Assembly (NCBI RefSeq): GCF_000715075.1
Contig: NC_134095.1
Location: forward strand, 60,880,419 to 60,944,418
Origin: Nicotiana tabacum
Lineage: Eukaryota > Streptophyta > Magnoliopsida > Solanales > Solanaceae
Direction: 5' to 3'
DNA length: 64,000 nt
Position numbers and translations under genes: made by a program
Part shown: in pieces, positions 59,962 to 64,000 of the stretch
How the letters are laid out: every line of letters starts with the position of its first letter
Numbering within the stretch: position 1 is the stretch's first letter
The notes under the pieces: generated by a model
Told to the model about the DNA's origin: nothing
Database searches by the model: none
Seen by the model: the letters and a program-made list of their open reading frames with translations, nothing else

Positions 59962-61503
59962 CTAAGGTTTCACAAACAGCTGGTTTTCGTTTGATATTCC
60001 TTCAATGTTTTTTTCGCCGGGGAACAGGTTCATGGCAGGTTTACTCGAGATTTGAGGATCAGTTCCACTTTTCAGTCCCCCTGTCAAGTTTCCTTGGGTG
60101 GAAGGACCTATTTCATCACCCGTTCCTTCCTCTGGTGCGACTTTAGTCTGGACTGTGGTTTCATTTGAGTTTCTTGCCAGCCTAATTGCTTCATCATTTA
60201 GTTCCTTCCTCACAGAAAGAATGCTAGATTTATCAAAAACCATATGTACACTTTCTTCTACACACATAGTTCTTTTGTTATAAATCTTATAAACTTTACT
60301 ATGTGAAGAACATTCCAAGAATACTCCCTCATCACTTCTGAGATCAAACTTACCTAGGGAGTCTTTTCCATTATTTTGCACAAAGAACTTGCATCAAAAT
60401 GCCCTAAGATGGGATATATTTGGTTTTCTCCCTTTAAGTAACACATAGGAGTCTTTTCAACAAGAGATCTAGTCATGCATCTATTTATGATGTAGCATGC
60501 AATGTTTACAGGTTCTGCCCAGAAGCTGTGGGGGTAATTTACTAGCAAGTAGCATTGTCCTAGCCATTTCTTCGAATGTCCTATTCTTTCTATCAACTAC
60601 TCCATCTTGTTTTGGAGTTGTAGGAGCAAAAAAGTTATGATTTATGCCATGCTCATCACAGAATTTAGCAAATTTAGCATTTTCAAATTCAGTACCATGA
60701 TCACACCTAATTGATGAAAGTTGATTACCTAGTTGTTTATGAATATTTCTAACAAATGAAGTGAACATGTCAAATGCTTCGTCTTTAGATGTTAAGAATA
60801 GTGTCCAAGTAAACCTAGAGTAATCATCAACAAGCACCATAACATATCTCTTACCACATATGTTCAATGTTCTTATTGGTCCACACAAATCCATATGGAC
60901 CAGTTCCATCGTCCTAGTAGTACTTACTATTTTTTTGCTTTTGAAAGAGGATCTTACCTGCTTTCCCCTTGCACAAACCTCACAAACTTTATCTTTCTTG
61001 AACTTAATATTAGGCAGGCCTATCACCAAGTCCTTAGAGACTAGCTTGCTGAGTTGACTTAGGCTGGCATGTCCAAGTCTCTTATGCCAAAGGAGGGGAT
61101 CATTATCCAACACACTTAAGTAAGTGAGTTCATTATCTGAAAGTGTGTACAGATCTACCACATATATATTATTCACACTTCTTCCCTGCAAAACTATCTT
61201 GTCAGCGGTAAGATTAATCACAAAGCATTTTGTAAAGGTGAAGGCTAGTATGTTACCTCTATCATACAATTTTGATACACTTATTAGACTATACTTCAGT
61301 CCATTTATTAAGTCGACATTCTCAATAGAGTGAGAATCAAGCTTACCTACTTTTTCAACCCCAATGATTTCACCTTTCTTTCCATTTCCAAAGGAGACAT
61401 TACCTCCTTTATGGCCCTCAAGTGAAAGGAACTGGTTCTTGCTTCCTATCATGTACTTTGAACAACCACTATCCATGTACCATATTTGGCTTCTCTTCTT
61501 CAC
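59962..61503 (-). pseudogene. SIRE-type Copia protease and integrase
   Basis: The frame 61503-60481 (340 codons) is nearly intact. Protease active site WYMDSGCSKYMIG is at residues about 8-20. GAG-pre-integrase LLWHKRLGHASLSQLSKL, with its Cys pair CEVCARGKQV, follows. The integrase core has MDLCGP (first Asp) and SIRCDHGTEFEN (second Asp). In the third site, GVVDRKNRTF, the catalytic Glu is Asp (codon at 60592-60594). After a frameshift near 60480-60590 the rest (60381-59962) gives FDLRSDEGVFLECSSHSKVYK and MVFDKSSILS. The stretch ends at the solo LTR insertion and resumes beyond it. Confidence 0.9.
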
Positions 61504-62083
61504 TTGTACCTACAAAAGGAAACAGAGGTTAGTCTTAGGAACCCAAACTAGTTTGGGTCCATTTCTATAGGCAAGAAGATAAATCAAATTCTTTTTAGCC
61601 CAACTTGGTAGCCTATTTTTCCTGGAACAAAATTTGTATTCTTTTGAATTGCCTTCTCTTTTGTAGTGCATTCCCTCTTATAGTGACCAGTGTTTCCACA
61701 GTGTGTGCAAATCTTATTCTCAGGGAATGTGAGATACTTGCTTTTAGGATCCCACTTAGGTGTAGAGTTTCCAAATCCAAGTCATCTTATGTTGCTACTA
61801 TGATGTTCTTGTAGCCATGAAAATACATCAGAGGACCTGTTCTATTTGCAAGTTTTGTCTAGCTCATGCTTGACCCTTTTTCAAATCCTCCTTTAAGACT
61901 CGTACTAGTTCTTCCTTCTTATATAACTCATCTTTCATTTTTATTACATTTTCTTCTAAAACAAGTTATGTGTGATTAACTGTCTTTTGCCCCGTTCCTA
62001 ATTTCAATTTTAGATTTTCAGATCTAAGTTCTAGGACAATTGTATCAAGTGTATGAACCCGGTTCTTCAACATAGTATTTTAA
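61504..62083 (-). pseudogene. SIRE-type Copia gag C-terminus with zinc knuckle
   Basis: Minus-strand ICTHCGNTGHYKREC (around 61662-61714) is an intact CX2CX4HX4C knuckle. It is followed by a linker towards the protease and preceded by a charged region from the Lys/Glu-rich gag tail. The upstream part of gag is cut off by the LTR starting at 62084. Confidence 0.8.
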
Positions 62084-62662
62084 TGTGATGATCTGATAGG
62101 TCATATTATATTTTTGAACCTAATTCTATGCTTTGAAGATATAAATATCTCATTTTAATCCTCCTCGATTTGCGTGCATAATCCGGACATGTTTTCAGAA
62201 AGCTTTTATGTTAAAGACTGTGAAAAATAGGAAATTTTGCTTTGGAAACCATTTGAGTTGACTTTGGTCCCGGTGGGTCCGTATTGTGATTTGGGACTTG
62301 GGTGTACGCCCGTAATCGAATTCACAAGTCCCTAGCCCGAGTTATCAGATTTTGTTGAAATTTGAAAGTTAAATACTTAATGAATTTGAAATGTTTGACC
62401 AATGGTTGACTTTTTGGATATCGGTCCGTATTTTTGTTCTGGAACCCGAATAATGTCCAATACCATATTTATGACTTGTCTGTGAAATTTGGTGAGAAAC
62501 AGAGTTGGTTTGACGTGATTCGGATGACCAGTCGTGAGAATAGAAGTTTCAAAGTCTTCTTGAAAATTTCATTTAATTTGGTGCTCAATTCATAGTTCTA
62601 GGTGTTATTTTGGTGATTTGATCACGCGAGCAAGTTCGTATGATATTTTTAGATTTGTGTGC
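62084..62662 (+). mobile_element. LTR fragment, TGTGATGATC type
   Basis: Starts TGTGATGATCTGATAGGTCA, matching the element-strand start of the 52015-54935 unit (TGTGATGACCCGATAGGTCA) and staying similar for several hundred bases. It is interrupted at 62663 by another LTR, so only its 5' part is visible. Confidence 0.75.
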
Positions 62663-63193
62663 TGTAAGGCCCCGAAAAATTTCACTAAGTAATTTAGGAT
62701 TTCGTGGTGCCATGTAGGCTAATTATAATATTTTATATGATATTAACATGATGGAAATTAATTGGATTTGGTAAATAAGTGTATAGGTAATATAATAAGT
62801 AATTTGGGATCCAAGGAAAAGCCTAAGTCTAAGTCAAATTGGAAAATTTCATAATAGGCAAAAATTCCAAATGAGTTCGCACAAGTCTACACTTTGGACG
62901 AGCATATCTAAATATATGTAAGGTGTTATGTGATGAACAACCTATCAAATGAAAGGTCTTCAAGTCTAGTTTCTAATAGTTCAAACTGTTTGTCATTTGG
63001 ACATTCCTACACAAAGTTATGATCAAATTACCAAAGGCTGGATTTGCGATCAATTTCGCGATCGCAAAACGACTCTACGGACCGCATACGCGTCGCATAG
63101 TAAAGTAGAGTCGGGCAAAAATTATGCTATCGCATGTTGATTATGCTATCATATAATTGATTATGCTGTCGATTATGCTGCAAGTCTGCTATC
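62663..63193 (+). mobile_element. LTR fragment, TGTAAGGCCCCG type
   Basis: Starts TGTAAGGCCCCGAAAAATTT, a relative of the solo LTR at 45796 (TGTAAGACCCCGCAAAATTT), including the later block of TGCGATCGCAAAAC-like words (63045-63190). Interrupted near 63194. Confidence 0.7.
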
Positions 63194-64000
63194 GCACCCC
63201 CTTTTTTCCTTCGCGGAATCGGGTTTATGACATTTTGGTATGGGACAACTATTTCCTTTTGGGAAAGGGGGCTTGCATTTTTTGAAGAGTCACCACCTAA
63301 TGATTTAAGGTGTGTTAGGGCACCTATAGGGTTCATTTATAACTACATTTGGTAACCAGAGATAGGGTAAGGGCTTGAAATTATCCTAAGGGGAAGGTGT
63401 TAGGCACCCCTCAGGATCCACTAGTGTGGTTCCCGGCCTAACAGTTTTTGTGAATTTGTACAAGTAGCAAATAAACAAGTATGACCCAAATAGTAGGGGA
63501 TTTAAGTTTAAATACACGAGTGTTTGAAAACAATTAGTGAAAAGCGAGATTTTGAAAGAATTACAATCTAAGCGTATTCGTGAATGAAAGAGGGGTGTCC
63601 TAGGTTTGTTTATAATATGGATCACATTAATGCAATACCCGGTATGACACTCCTCAAAGAGGGGCTACACGTGGCATTAATGCATCGGTCATCATATCTA
63701 TATCTACCCTTTCCTGCCTCATGAAAGTAATTAAAGCGAAGGTTGGTCTCGACCCCTATTGCACACTGTTACCCGTCCCTTCCTATCAGTCCTAGAGGAA
63801 TTTAGGACTCCTATCCCATAAAAGGGGGTTCTAGGCAGACCCTAAAGTTTAAAGGTAAAATACTAAGGCGACATACAATAAACAAGTAGGACTTCAATAA
63901 AGGGGAGCATGGAAGACAAATGAAAGGCTCAGATATACCTCCACACATAGTACACATAACAACATGACTCATACACAATTAATGTCTAAATTCAGATATA
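63194..64000 (-). mobile_element. LTR fragment related to the 55917-59914 LTR, minus strand
   Basis: GAGTCACCACCTAATG, GGGGAAGGTGTTAGGCACCC and GTGTGGTTCCCGG correspond, in reverse complement, to the AGTGGCGACTC and CTAACACCTTCCC phrases near 59640-59830. The start CGCACCCCCTTTTTTCC fits the reversed 3' end of that LTR. The exact edge is unclear and the unit runs off the window. Confidence 0.6.

Larger units (their letters stand above)
40230..62083 (-). mobile_element. SIRE/Maximus-type Copia, split by nested insertions
   Basis: Minus-strand parts occur in proper order: gag zinc knuckle (about 61662-61714), protease and integrase (61503-59962), RT (55649-54941), RNase H (52009-51482), an extra ORF (44758 to about 41600), PPT (41301-41320) and 3' LTR. 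A typical SIRE element of this type would be roughly 9-10 kb; here the parts span about 22 kb because a hAT element, an RTE LINE (with a solo LTR in it) and two solo LTRs sit inside. The gag end is cut at 62084 by another LTR. Reading frames rejoin when the insertions are removed together with one target copy, which confirms the nesting order. Lineage is inferred from the integrase motifs and the extra ORF followed by the ATGATGCCAAAAGGGGG-type PPT. Confidence 0.85.

Overview
The window is nuclear DNA of a flowering plant. The families present (a Tnt1/Tork-type Copia, a SIRE/Maximus-type Copia with an extra 3' ORF, Tat-type Ty3/gypsy elements with antisense ORFs, an RTE LINE with a TTG-type tail, and long LTRs beginning TGTAAGRCCCCG, TGTGATGACC or TGTAAGCACGTG) are those I associate with Solanaceae, most likely Nicotiana. 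That assignment comes from memory of the families, not from a search. I found no convincing host gene, tRNA, rRNA or CRISPR. Nearly all coding sequence is decayed transposon sequence.

Layout. 1-1602: GC-rich hAT-like remnant, then featureless DNA. 1603-7979: an LTR element in minus orientation with two 521-bp LTRs, no gag or pol, an antisense (plus-strand) ORF with its own TATA box, and a 15-unit array with a 90-bp period. 7980-10500: AT-rich DNA with a Helitron-like 3' terminus and a TA/GATA microsatellite. 10518-11914: a short coding-less LTR element in minus orientation with an initiator-Met-type PBS. 11915 to about 15185: a plus-strand Tnt1-like Copia whose RT/RNase H core is deleted. 15186-20434: mostly unassigned DNA with one 367-bp hAT-type MITE. 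20435-30592: a complete Tat-type gypsy element in minus orientation (TSD TAATC) that keeps gag and protease, lacks RT, RNase H and integrase, and carries a second antisense ORF broken by GT-AG introns. 30867-31741: hAT-type element with a perfect 8-bp TSD. 32338-36114: a large LTR-like unit holding a Harbinger-type MITE. 36115-40200: no gene seen.

40230-62083 is one minus-strand SIRE-type Copia split by later insertions. Reading from its 3' end they are: a 1002-bp hAT element inside the extra (env-position) ORF; an RTE LINE with a perfect 16-bp TSD, itself split by a 2407-bp solo LTR (TSD ATAGT); a 2921-bp solo-LTR-like unit (TSD CTTTT); and a 3998-bp solo LTR (TSD GTTGG). At its gag end, three LTRs lie inside one another and run off the window.

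The pieces do not form a pathway; they record successive insertion, LTR-LTR recombination and internal deletion. The most biologically interesting signal is the pair of antisense, intron-containing ORFs kept in two Tat-type elements that have lost their polymerase. Each has a TATA box about 145-170 bp upstream of its ATG, on the strand opposite to the LTR transcript.
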